In this document: piece after piece, positions 28,414 through 35,200 of the stretch
How the letters are laid out: each line of letters opens with the position of its first letter
How positions within the stretch are numbered: position 1 is the first letter of the stretch
Assembly (NCBI RefSeq): GCF_026646375.1
Contig: NZ_JAIPPU010000024.1
Location: 1 to 40,016 of the forward strand
Source of the DNA: Acetobacterium wieringae
Lineage (GTDB): Bacteria > Bacillota > Clostridia > Eubacteriales > Eubacteriaceae
Direction: 5' to 3'
DNA: 40,016 bases
Translations under genes and position numbers: made by a program
The notes under the pieces: model-generated
Database searches by the model: none
Seen by the model: the letters and a program-made list of their open reading frames with translations, nothing else
What the model was told of the DNA's origin: nothing

Positions 28414-28631
28414 TCAATCCTTAAACGCCCCCAGCCATTCGAGCACCCCCAACTCGACGACGCTGATCAAAAAAGCCATGCACAGGCAAAACCGATGCTT
28501 TTGACAATCTCACTTTTTCCAAATAGGGCAAACCCGATTAGTGCCAAAAGCCCCAGTCCGATCACAACCAGTCCGGCGGCAACAATGATTGCCGCAGTGT
28601 TCCCCTCAATTACCAGCGATGATCGTTTCAT
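28414..28631 (-). pseudogene. Small membrane protein, apparently frameshifted at a T6 run
   Basis: From ATG at 28631 the minus strand encodes 54 aa: MKRSSLVIEG, then a hydrophobic helix (TAAIIVAAGLVVIGLGLLAL), FGKSEIVKSIGFACAWLF and stop at 28467. In another frame the text continues sensibly as LISVVELGVLEWLGAFKD and stops at 28414. A one-base slip in the run of six Ts would join them into a protein of about 72 aa with two membrane helices. No clear ribosome site is seen. It explains most of the 307-base gap between the GtrII-like and kinase genes. It could be a sequencing error, a dead gene or, less likely, programmed slippage. Confidence 0.4.
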
Positions 28632-28668
28632 CCATTAACCGATAGGCTTTTTTAACCCGTTTTCAAAA

Positions 28669-30051
28669 TCAGTCAAAATAAATGCTGCCGCCGATGAATT
28701 CACGCAGGATTGAATTAAAAGGAACTTTATCGGTGTTCATTGGCTCGCAGAAGGATAGAATATTAAGCAGGCGGTCTCTGGTCTTGGCATAGGGGCTGTG
28801 ATCTTCGATTTTTTTCAGAGAAGCTTCGGCAAATGTTCGCATCGCATTTAATTCGTAAAGCAGGCTCGTATTGAACATCACGTCCGATTCTTCCTGGAAT
28901 TTAAAGACGTTTTTATATTCCCCACGGCGGACATTTTCCCACTGATCAAGGGTATCTTCGGGATGAGTACCTCGGAATTGGTCACCTCTGACAAGACGTC
29001 GGAGCAACCGTACTTCCGAACTCGGCACCCGGTTTTCCAGATTGAAATTCAGTTGAAACAGCGAGCTGAGGTAGACTTTAAACAGCATTTTCCGGTTGAT
29101 CCCGGTAAACAACGCCGGATTCAGGGCGTGAATCCCTTCGACCACCAGTATTTCATCAGGTCCCACTTGCAGGCGCCGTGTTTCGGCCAAGCGTCGGCCG
29201 GTTTTAAAATCATAGATTGGGGTTTCAATGGTTTTGCCGTCGATCAATTCTTTGAGCTGTCGCTGTAATAAGGGCAGATCCAATGCTTCCAGGCAGTCGA
29301 AATCCGGTTTGCCGTCTTCATCCAGCGGCGTCTTTTCCCGATTGACGAAATAATCATCCATCGACAGCGTAACCGTCTTTAATCCGTTGACATTCAACTG
29401 GGTGGATAACCGTTGGGCGAAGGTCGTCTTCCCTGAAGAGGATGGTCCCGAAATCAGCAGGACCCGCAGGGCCCGCTGCTGCAGAATCATCACGGCAATA
29501 TCTGCGATCTCCTTTTCATGCAGGGCTTCGGCCATCCCCAACAACTTCAGGCTGGCACTGCTGACGACAAAGTCGTTCACATCGTTGAGCAACTCGACAT
29601 TGATATTTTTCAGCCACTTTTGTGTCTTATCATACATGGCTGAGAGTTTATCCGGCGGGGTCAACGGGGTGAAGCAATCGCGGTCATCGTCGCCAAAGTC
29701 GACAATAAAACCACCGGCATAGGGAATCACGCAGAACGGATCGATATTTTTGACGCTTGTTTCGCAGGGATAAATCATTTTAACCACTACACCATCGACC
29801 TGATAAAAATAGTAGCCACCCTCATGCTTTAAGAAGTCAATCTCGGGATTGCTCAAAATCCATTCTTTGAGTTTCGTTTCGATCTGATGGACTTCTCTGA
29901 TGGAAATGGCCGAATCAGCAAACCGACAAAATACGCCCTCCAGAATTGAATAGGCGGTTTTTAAGGCTTCTTGTGGAAAAAGATGCCGGATAACAATGAT
30001 CAGTCCCAGCTTACACGTCTGGCGGCTTTGAATCAGATGGGTTTCTCGCAT
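28669..30051 (-). CDS. Uridine-kinase-like nucleoside kinase (P-loop, phosphoribulokinase fold)
   Basis: 460 aa from the ATG after AGCAGGTGTCACG; the longer open frame would overlap the preceding gene. The C-terminal half has Walker A ISGPSSSGKTTFAQRL, the uridine-kinase segments SMDDYFVNREKTP, DFDCLEALDLPLL, PIYDFKTGRR, VVEGIHALNP and RLLRRLVRGDQFRG. The N-terminal half (about 200 aa) resembles the TGS/ThrRS-like leader found in this clostridial kinase family, but is shorter than usual. It should phosphorylate a nucleoside with NTP; the exact substrate is unknown. Downstream of the FIST-GGDEF gene by 95 bases, maybe cotranscribed. Confidence 0.82.
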   Translation of the reverse strand: MRETHLIQSRQTCKLGLIIVIRHLFPQEALKTAYSILEGVFCRFADSAISIREVHQIETKLKEWILSNPEIDFLKHEGGYYFYQVDGVVVKMIYPCETSVKNIDPFCVIPYAGGFIVDFGDDDRDCFTPLTPPDKLSAMYDKTQKWLKNINVELLNDVNDFVVSSASLKLLGMAEALHEKEIADIAVMILQQRALRVLLISGPSSSGKTTFAQRLSTQLNVNGLKTVTLSMDDYFVNREKTPLDEDGKPDFDCLEALDLPLLQRQLKELIDGKTIETPIYDFKTGRRLAETRRLQVGPDEILVVEGIHALNPALFTGINRKMLFKVYLSSLFQLNFNLENRVPSSEVRLLRRLVRGDQFRGTHPEDTLDQWENVRRGEYKNVFKFQEESDVMFNTSLLYELNAMRTFAEASLKKIEDHSPYAKTRDRLLNILSFCEPMNTDKVPFNSILREFIGGSIYFD

Positions 30052-30146
30052 CGTGACACCTGCTTTCGTTTTATTTTGGGGACAAATAAATGATAACAGA
30101 AAGGATAAAGAAATTTCGTTGGTCAAAGCCCTTGCGGCCGGCACTG

Positions 30147-32039
30147 TCACTTTAACACGACGCAATTTCGACCTTTTTGTTTCGCTTCATAAAGGGCTTT
30201 ATCCGCCCGATCAATAAATGCTTCCGGTGACTCCCCCTTTTTGTAGGTGGTTACACCAAAACTGGCCGTCAGTCTGAGGCCCTGAGTAAACGCTGTCTCT
30301 TCCACAACCGCCCGTAACCGTTCGGCCGCTTTTTTTGCCCCTTGTGCGTCAATTTGTGGCATAAGAACCAGAAATTCCTCGCCACCCCAACGACTCAGCA
30401 CATCGACTGTTCTGATTTCCCGAGCCAGCATTTTTACTAGCTGAATCAGAACAGCATCGCCACTATTGTGGCCGTAGGTATCGTTGACCTGTTTAAAGAA
30501 ATCTACATCCAGCATTATAATGGCACATTCCTGACCATAGCGATTGCACCGGGCGATTTCACGTTGCAACAATTCATGGCCTTTTAAGCGATTGTAGATC
30601 TGGGTGAGATAATCGCGCTCGGCCAGCAGTCTGGCCTCCTGGTTGGCCTGCTCCAATTCTGCTGTGACCACCTTAATAAAATTAACGAGTTGGGAAATAA
30701 TACGATTGTTCTGGCGGTTAAAGGGATCAACCAAGGTTTCAGTGCTCGGCTTTTGATGCCCATTTTCGGACGCTTTGCGACCCCTTCCAGTGGTGCCCCC
30801 GTTGAAAAAATTGGCCACTCGGGCAATCATCCAATTGTCCCGACAGTTAAAGAGTTTCCTTGTTCGTGGTTTAGCCGGCCCTGTTTCAAGCACCGCTTCA
30901 GACGCCTTGCCCACCGCTTCTTTCATACTCACCGTCACCATGGTGGCATTAAGCAACATCACCGTTTCTTCATGGGAGTAGATCTCGCCATGGGTATAAA
31001 AGCCGACAGAAGGGGCAATGGTTTGAAACGCTTTGGTTTCCAATTCTACCTCATGCTGAAGCAAAAATCGACGACAGGTACAGGAGTAGATAAATATACC
31101 ATCTGGATTAAATGCCTGAACCCGATCCTGAATATCTCTGGCATTTTTAATGATCATCGCCGGATTGCCATAGCCAATCCGGGCCGATTCACCCTGTTTG
31201 ATATCGGCAATAAATTTTATATCATGATGGTTCTTGACTGCATTCGGTGTTTTGGCATAGACAATCCCGTTTCGTTCGATCAGTAGAGGAAACTCCAGCA
31301 CATTCAAAAAAAAGTCTTCGTCATCTTGAATGTTCAGATACCGATGGTACACCTCAAAAGCCGGTTGATCATCAATTGTTTTTAGCCACAAGCCGTCCGT
31401 TTCGGTCAGTGTCAGTTCTTTACTCAGGGGTTCCCATCCTAAGTAAGTATGTACCACAATCTCAATATCGTCACCCGTAAAAACCACCGCAACGACCCCG
31501 CTTGACGAGAATTGCTGATTCAAGGTAACGATTGGTTTCTGCTCACCTTCGTAAACGCCGGCACCGGCGCCAAATACCGGATAGGTTTTGCTTCTGCCCG
31601 CCGAAAAACCTTCGAGAAAATGAGACGCATCGATTGACGATGAGGTTGCCAGCAGCAAAACTCCGGCAATCTTCTGACAGCTGCTTTCAATTTTTTGTGA
31701 CAAGCTTTTCCCGACAACGGCTTCGTCCTGATTCTCGGTGTCTACTAAAAAGCCCTGCACGTCGGTCTTTTCAAAAAAAACCACAGAAATAACGGAGGTG
31801 TTGGTGAGTAACCGCCCCTCGCCAATTTCTCCCATGGTAGAACTCCCAACAATCACCGCCTGCGGTGCAACAGCCCGAAGCGCAGCTTCTATTTCTGCGA
31901 GCCATTGGGGATCACTCCGGGCTGAGAATATTTGCACGAACACTGACAACGAACGCTTTGTCTGATTTTTTATTTCTTCTGTTTGAAGCCATTTCTTCAG
32001 TGTTTCAATCTGATTGATCGAAATGATTTTGCTAATCAT
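30147..32039 (-). CDS. FIST-domain diguanylate cyclase
   Basis: 630 aa. FIST N domain at about 30-220 (VGSSTMGEIGEG, VFGAGAGVYEG), FIST C domain at about 230-370 (IYSCTCRRFLL, VGFYTHGEIYS), a linker, a short coiled stretch ELEQANQEARLLAERD, then a GGDEF domain. The active motif is RWGGEEFLVL and the inhibitory site RTVD lies five residues before it, so the enzyme should make c-di-GMP and be product-inhibited. FIST domains are thought to sense small molecules such as amino acids. No membrane segment, so it is cytoplasmic. ATG start; its promoter lies about 165 bases upstream. Confidence 0.92.
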   Translation of the reverse strand: MISKIISINQIETLKKWLQTEEIKNQTKRSLSVFVQIFSARSDPQWLAEIEAALRAVAPQAVIVGSSTMGEIGEGRLLTNTSVISVVFFEKTDVQGFLVDTENQDEAVVGKSLSQKIESSCQKIAGVLLLATSSSIDASHFLEGFSAGRSKTYPVFGAGAGVYEGEQKPIVTLNQQFSSSGVVAVVFTGDDIEIVVHTYLGWEPLSKELTLTETDGLWLKTIDDQPAFEVYHRYLNIQDDEDFFLNVLEFPLLIERNGIVYAKTPNAVKNHHDIKFIADIKQGESARIGYGNPAMIIKNARDIQDRVQAFNPDGIFIYSCTCRRFLLQHEVELETKAFQTIAPSVGFYTHGEIYSHEETVMLLNATMVTVSMKEAVGKASEAVLETGPAKPRTRKLFNCRDNWMIARVANFFNGGTTGRGRKASENGHQKPSTETLVDPFNRQNNRIISQLVNFIKVVTAELEQANQEARLLAERDYLTQIYNRLKGHELLQREIARCNRYGQECAIIMLDVDFFKQVNDTYGHNSGDAVLIQLVKMLAREIRTVDVLSRWGGEEFLVLMPQIDAQGAKKAAERLRAVVEETAFTQGLRLTASFGVTTYKKGESPEAFIDRADKALYEAKQKGRNCVVLK

Positions 32040-32201
32040 TTTAATAGTCTCTTTTCTTGTTAATGGTTGCTTTCTTTTCTTTGCGCACCACCGCTCTGCC
32101 TGGTTGATCTGTTTTTTGTGAGCGTGTCTTTTGGCACCAACACTTTAAATCCCGCGATGATGCCTGTAATAAACGAATCGGCGCAAATAAATGTATAGTT
32201 T

Positions 32202-32230
32202 ATCATATCAAAAGACGTGAACGTTTGCAA
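32202..32230 (-). promoter_or_regulatory. Sigma-A promoter of the FIST-GGDEF gene
   Basis: Minus-strand TTGCAA, 17 bases, TATGAT. The leader of about 150 bases shows no c-di-GMP riboswitch core that I can recognise. The promoter lies inside an open frame of 73 codons (TTG start, no ribosome site), which I regard as chance. Confidence 0.65.
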
Positions 32231-32285
32231 TGCCGCAGAAATCGAGGTTTTTGTAAAACCGTAATCGGCACCACTACTCAACGCA

Positions 32286-33128
32286 CTATTTTATCTGCTC
32301 CAGCAACGTTTTTCGGGGATAAAAACCAAAGCGCTTATAAAAGCTGAAGGCTTTTTCGTTGCCGACGGCTACCGACACGGACTTGGTATGGGCTCCCATT
32401 GTATCCATCCAGGCAATGGCATTGCCAAGCAAGGTCTCACCGAGACCGAGTCCCCGATAGTCGTCCAGCACATATAAGGATTCCATCTCCGCATCACCAG
32501 AGCATTCAACCCGGGAAATGCAGTACCCGACATTTTGAGCCGTTTCCTGATCCACTGCAATTTCGATTCGCAGCTGTCCATTTTGGGCCTTATGAAGCAG
32601 ATTTTTTTTGCGCATCGCAAAGGTAAACGCTTCATAGTGTGATTTAAAATGCACGGCGGCATCGCGGTGATGCCGGTTCAGTGCTTCCCACAACGCCTGG
32701 ATGTCATCGAGCAGCGATTCATCACCGCTGCGATAGGTAATTGGTGTGATTGCGGGGTTTTCCCCTTGGATCGGGTTTTTTTCCTGACTTTGCCCCCTGA
32801 TATCAGCCTGGATTTCAAACGGATCACTGTCGTCCGCGACTTCCTGAATGATCACAATTGGATCAAAGATCAATCCGTATTTTTCATCCTCAGGATAGGT
32901 CACGGCAATCAATGGTTCCTGTCCGGCAAAGGCCATCATGCTGGCCATCGAATCCCACTTTGTGCAGAGAAAAAAATGAGCAACCTCACCCTGCTCAACG
33001 ATTTTTAAAAAAGCACCCCGATTGCCCGGGATGACCAGAGACTCTTTAACACCGGTTTGATATTCATATTGTTCAAATGCCGCCCGCATTTTAAGCGGCA
33101 CAATTCCATGCCAGGTTCGTGAAAACAT
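32286..33128 (-). CDS. Fusion of ABM-like monooxygenase fold and GNAT acetyltransferase
   Basis: 280 aa. The first 95 residues (MFSRTWHGIVPLKMRAAFEQY to about IVIIQEV) look like the small antibiotic-biosynthesis-monooxygenase (ABM) alpha/beta barrel. A polar linker follows, then a GNAT domain from about 130 with ESLYVLDDYRGLGLGETLL, the acetyl-CoA loop (R-G-L-G-L-G) and NEKAFSFYKRFGF at the end. GNAT proteins transfer acetyl from acetyl-CoA to an amine; the role of the ABM part may be substrate binding or dimerisation. Substrate unknown. The ATG follows AAGGAGTTATC. Confidence 0.78.
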   Translation of the reverse strand: MFSRTWHGIVPLKMRAAFEQYEYQTGVKESLVIPGNRGAFLKIVEQGEVAHFFLCTKWDSMASMMAFAGQEPLIAVTYPEDEKYGLIFDPIVIIQEVADDSDPFEIQADIRGQSQEKNPIQGENPAITPITYRSGDESLLDDIQALWEALNRHHRDAAVHFKSHYEAFTFAMRKKNLLHKAQNGQLRIEIAVDQETAQNVGYCISRVECSGDAEMESLYVLDDYRGLGLGETLLGNAIAWMDTMGAHTKSVSVAVGNEKAFSFYKRFGFYPRKTLLEQIK

Positions 33129-33249
33129 GATAACTCCTTACTATAAATACTTTAAATTAAATGGCATTCGACGACGCCACATACACGTGTTACAGGTCGT
33201 ATTCGATAATCTTACTTACAGTCCTATTCTGTGGTGTCGTTTTGTTCGT

Positions 33250-33267
33250 AAGTTAAGTGGTGCCCGG
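33250..33267. repeat. REP-like repeat fragment (GTTAAGT...GTGCC type)
   Basis: AAGTTAAGTGGTGCCCGG is the first copy of a motif seen again at 33760, 34770, 37371 and 38536, always in spacers. It lies between the GNAT and VOC genes. Confidence 0.5.
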
Positions 33268-33282
33268 GGAATAAGGACTTGG

Positions 33283-33738
33283 CTATCGGGTACCCCAGTT
33301 CTGCAGTTCGACAATGTTGCCTTCGGGATCAGTGGCATAAACAAAAGTGGCCACCACCTGATTGGGATAGTCGGCGACAATTTGCTCGCCAATCTGACCA
33401 CCCCCGGCCGCCAGTAGTTTTTTTAGCATGGCCGCCACGTCATCCACCTCAAATGCGATATGCCCAAAGCCGGTCCGATTAATCTGGGGCAGTCCACCGT
33501 CAACCCAATCGTCATAGGAAAAAATCTCCAGGGTCGGCAGCTTGTCTTCATAGCCTGGCAAACGGAGGTGTTCACCGCGAATATGGGCGCCCCTGATCCC
33601 CGTCAGCTGATCGATCCAGTCCCCCTGCATATCCCGTTCCGGAGGCACCGGCAGACATCCAAAAACCTCCTGATAAAACTGCGAAAGTTTTTTCCAGTCT
33701 TTGGCAATAATATTGGTATGGGTAAATTTAATCTTCAT
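33283..33738 (-). CDS. VOC/glyoxalase-family protein
   Basis: 151 aa from the ATG after GCAGGAGAAAAT. It is a two-repeat VOC fold: KFTHTNIIAKDWKKLSQFYQEVFG in the first half, and GFGHIAFEVDDVAAML with DPEGNIVELQNW in the second. Candidate metal ligands are His in FTHTN, His in GHIAF and Glu in NIVELQNW. VOC members include glyoxalases, dioxygenases, epimerases and resistance proteins; nothing visible fixes which. It stands alone among repeat fragments. Confidence 0.82.
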   Translation of the reverse strand: MKIKFTHTNIIAKDWKKLSQFYQEVFGCLPVPPERDMQGDWIDQLTGIRGAHIRGEHLRLPGYEDKLPTLEIFSYDDWVDGGLPQINRTGFGHIAFEVDDVAAMLKKLLAAGGGQIGEQIVADYPNQVVATFVYATDPEGNIVELQNWGTR

Positions 33739-33759
33739 ATTTTCTCCTGCTTTCATTAT

Positions 33760-33780
33760 GTTAAGTAGTGCCTGACACCC
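33760..33780. repeat. REP-like repeat fragment
   Basis: GTTAAGTAGTGCCTGACACC, second copy of the GTTAAGT...GTGCCTGRCAC motif, just upstream of the VOC gene. Its core GTGCCTGRCAC is nearly self-complementary. Confidence 0.6.
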
Positions 33781-33814
33781 AGCGGATACTGTGGCAGCTA
33801 GCGCCTGTGCGTCT

Positions 33815-34300
33815 TCAGCCCGGGAAAATCATTGAATCGATCTGTTCATCAATCAAATTTTTTTCAGCACAGTGACCCATTTTCCCACCAACAAACGCAT
33901 AGGTTCCAATGACCTGCCCGTGTTGTTTTTTAACCGCTGCGGCAATAACCCCATGAACCTTGTCACTGTTTTTCAGATCGGTAAATTGCTGAAACGTGAT
34001 GATGGTCACCCGCTTCCCTGAAAAATCGGCCTGCTTAAGAAAGGCGTTCATCGCTGGTACGGCATTGCTTGCCCAGATTGGCTGCATTAAATAGACGTCC
34101 CGCGCCGTTGCGATTTCCTGCCAGGGTTCACCTTGCAGTTTGGAGCCTTTTTTAAAAAGCGCCTGTAGGAAGTTGCCTTTTTTTTGTTCCCGCAGTTCGA
34201 TTATTCTGCCGCCGAGCCGCTCATTTAAGCGCATTGCTCCGCTTCGGGTATTCCCATCTTTTGAAAAATAAACGATGGCGGTGTGACTCTCGTTTCCCAT
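33815..34300 (-). CDS. Flavodoxin-fold protein
   Basis: 161 aa from the ATG after AACGGAGGAATACT; an upstream extension of 13 codons comes from the end of the neighbouring hydrolase fragment. The N-terminal strand and FMN phosphate loop are visible as AIVYFSKDGNTRSGA, then VYLMQPIWASNAVPAMNAFL and VTIITFQQFTDLKNSD, the pattern of flavodoxin/NADPH-quinone-reductase-like proteins. It probably binds FMN and carries electrons or reduces a small molecule. No redox partner is encoded nearby. Confidence 0.78.
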   Translation of the reverse strand: MGNESHTAIVYFSKDGNTRSGAMRLNERLGGRIIELREQKKGNFLQALFKKGSKLQGEPWQEIATARDVYLMQPIWASNAVPAMNAFLKQADFSGKRVTIITFQQFTDLKNSDKVHGVIAAAVKKQHGQVIGTYAFVGGKMGHCAEKNLIDEQIDSMIFPG

Positions 34301-34316
34301 AGTATTCCTCCGTTTT

Positions 34317-34628
34317 TTAACTTTGTATTTCTTTTCCAAAGCGTTTTCTTAGATAATTCGTCACCGCAATCGTGTCCGAGACCATCTGCTCTATTGTCAT
34401 TTCTTCTGGCGTCATATTACGGTGATAGGATAATCCGCTGCCTCTTTGCTCCCACCAGCAAACCGTAAACTGTTTATTTAAGCCCATCTGGTATTTTTCG
34501 GCAAAGGCCATTTCGGGCCCACCCGGTCCGCCATGCAAATACAGCAGCACGGGATTCTCCGTATTTTCGGTCTGCAAAAACATGCCTTGCTTTGACCCAT
34601 TGATTTCTACAAAGACTTTTTCGGTCAT
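34317..34628 (-). pseudogene. N-terminal fragment of an alpha/beta hydrolase (proline-iminopeptidase-like)
   Basis: 103 aa. It keeps the oxyanion motif LLYLHGGPGGPE and WWEQRGSGLSY, then stops at YLRKRFGKEIQS, just before the place where the nucleophile GHSWG is expected. The Asp and His of the triad are also missing. The ATG follows AAGGTGAAAA. The fragment runs directly into the flavodoxin ribosome site, as if a deletion removed the last two thirds. It cannot be catalytic. Confidence 0.75.
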
Positions 34629-34667
34629 TTTTCACCTTGCTTGTTGGTAGTTTTAAATCTAGGAAGC

Positions 34668-34742
34668 GGAGACGCAGTTGACGCCATTGCCAAACGAATT
34701 CTAAAAAAACATCAGGCCACCTTTGCGGAACTGACCAAATGA
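34668..34742 (+). pseudogene. Remnant of a second Phd-type antitoxin, C-terminal 24 codons
   Basis: The plus strand reads GDAVDAIAKRILKKHQATFA then ELTK and a stop, against GDEEVEIIAKRILKKHQAVF then EELAK in the intact antitoxin at 38760. Even the overlap with the next gene is kept: ATGAAACGGTTG (34739-34750) reads MKRL, the first four residues of the intact toxin, after which similarity ends. The N-terminal part and nearly all the toxin are gone. It is a decayed paralogue of the downstream Phd-Doc pair, at a distance of about 4 kb. Confidence 0.8.
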
Positions 34743-34769
34743 AACGGTTGTCTTGCAGCCGCTGTTGTA

Positions 34770-34795
34770 AGTTGAGTTGAGCCTGGCACCAAGGG
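34770..34795. repeat. REP-like repeat fragment
   Basis: AGTTGAGTTGAGCCTGGCAC and the following CAAGGG match the repeat motif at 33760 and 38536. It lies directly after the antitoxin remnant, at or near the point where similarity to the intact toxin stops. Confidence 0.55.
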
Positions 34796-34839
34796 TTTAA
34801 GATTAGAGCGAGCATATTTATTCGTGTTATTGTATAGAT

Positions 34840-35004
34840 TTACAGGTGCTTTCGTTTTTTACAGGTTTCACAGGCACCAGGCCCTTTGTCGTCGTTAACG
34901 ATGAAGGCCCCCACCTGGGTATTGGGGTCTTTGCTGCGCCTGGCCGATAGCAGGGCAATGTCCATGAAATACTGTTCTCAGGTAATATAATCATGACGTT
35001 TCAT
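34840..35004 (-). pseudogene. Remnant of a dCMP deaminase gene with nonsense codon
   Basis: From ATG (35004), with TTGGAGCATGTT upstream, the minus strand reads MKRHDYIT, stop, [19 protein letters not shown] and [11 protein letters not shown]. This is the start of ComEB-type deoxycytidylate deaminases, whose ninth residue here would be Trp: TGG has become TGA. The similarity ends after about 39 codons, where a REP-like stretch (34844-34890, AGGTGC...GGCACCAGGCCC) takes over. The zinc-binding active site is absent. It fills the first half of the 385-base gap before the EAL gene. Confidence 0.72.
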
Positions 35005-35044
35005 AACATGCTCCAATTTTTTCTTTCATTCTACCATAATTTAA

Positions 35045-35073
35045 TTGAAATGAGGATACTGATTCGGTAAAAT
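35045..35073 (+). promoter_or_regulatory. Sigma-A promoter of the EAL gene
   Basis: TTGAAA, 17 bases, TAAAAT on the plus strand. Expected RNA start near 35080, giving a leader of about 120 bases. Confidence 0.7.
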
Positions 35074-35105
35074 AGATCGGTGCATCAAAAACTTTCAATA
35101 ACACA

Positions 35106-35177
35106 AAGGGCTTCTGCTGTCAAAACAGGATTCATGATATGCCATCATCCTGAATAGTGGTGCCGCTTTGAAGCCTT
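35106..35177 (+). other. Structured leader of the EAL gene
   Basis: AAGGGCTTC (35106-35114) pairs with GAAGCCTT (35170-35177) with one bulged G, enclosing CAGGAT...ATCCTG. The ribosome site AAGGAGGG lies just outside. The structure could modulate translation. It has no core I recognise from c-di-GMP-I or c-di-GMP-II riboswitches. Confidence 0.4.
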
Positions 35178-35200
35178 AAGATATAGAAGGAGGGCCTGCG

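Noticed and set aside
28411..28638. A 75-codon plus-strand open frame
   Set aside because: It is antisense to a better minus-strand reading that encodes membrane helices; composition is not protein-like.
32040..32190. Possible c-di-GMP riboswitch in the leader of the diguanylate cyclase gene
   Set aside because: Neither the conserved core of class I nor the pseudoknot sequence of class II can be found in the 150-base leader.
32060..32281. A 73-codon open frame on the minus strand between the GNAT and FIST-GGDEF genes
   Set aside because: It needs a TTG start without a ribosome site, and a consensus-like promoter for the next gene lies inside it; no family pattern is seen.
34474..34815. A 113-codon minus-strand open frame
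   Set aside because: It runs antisense across the Phd remnant and a REP-like repeat and overlaps the hydrolase fragment in another frame; it is a shadow.
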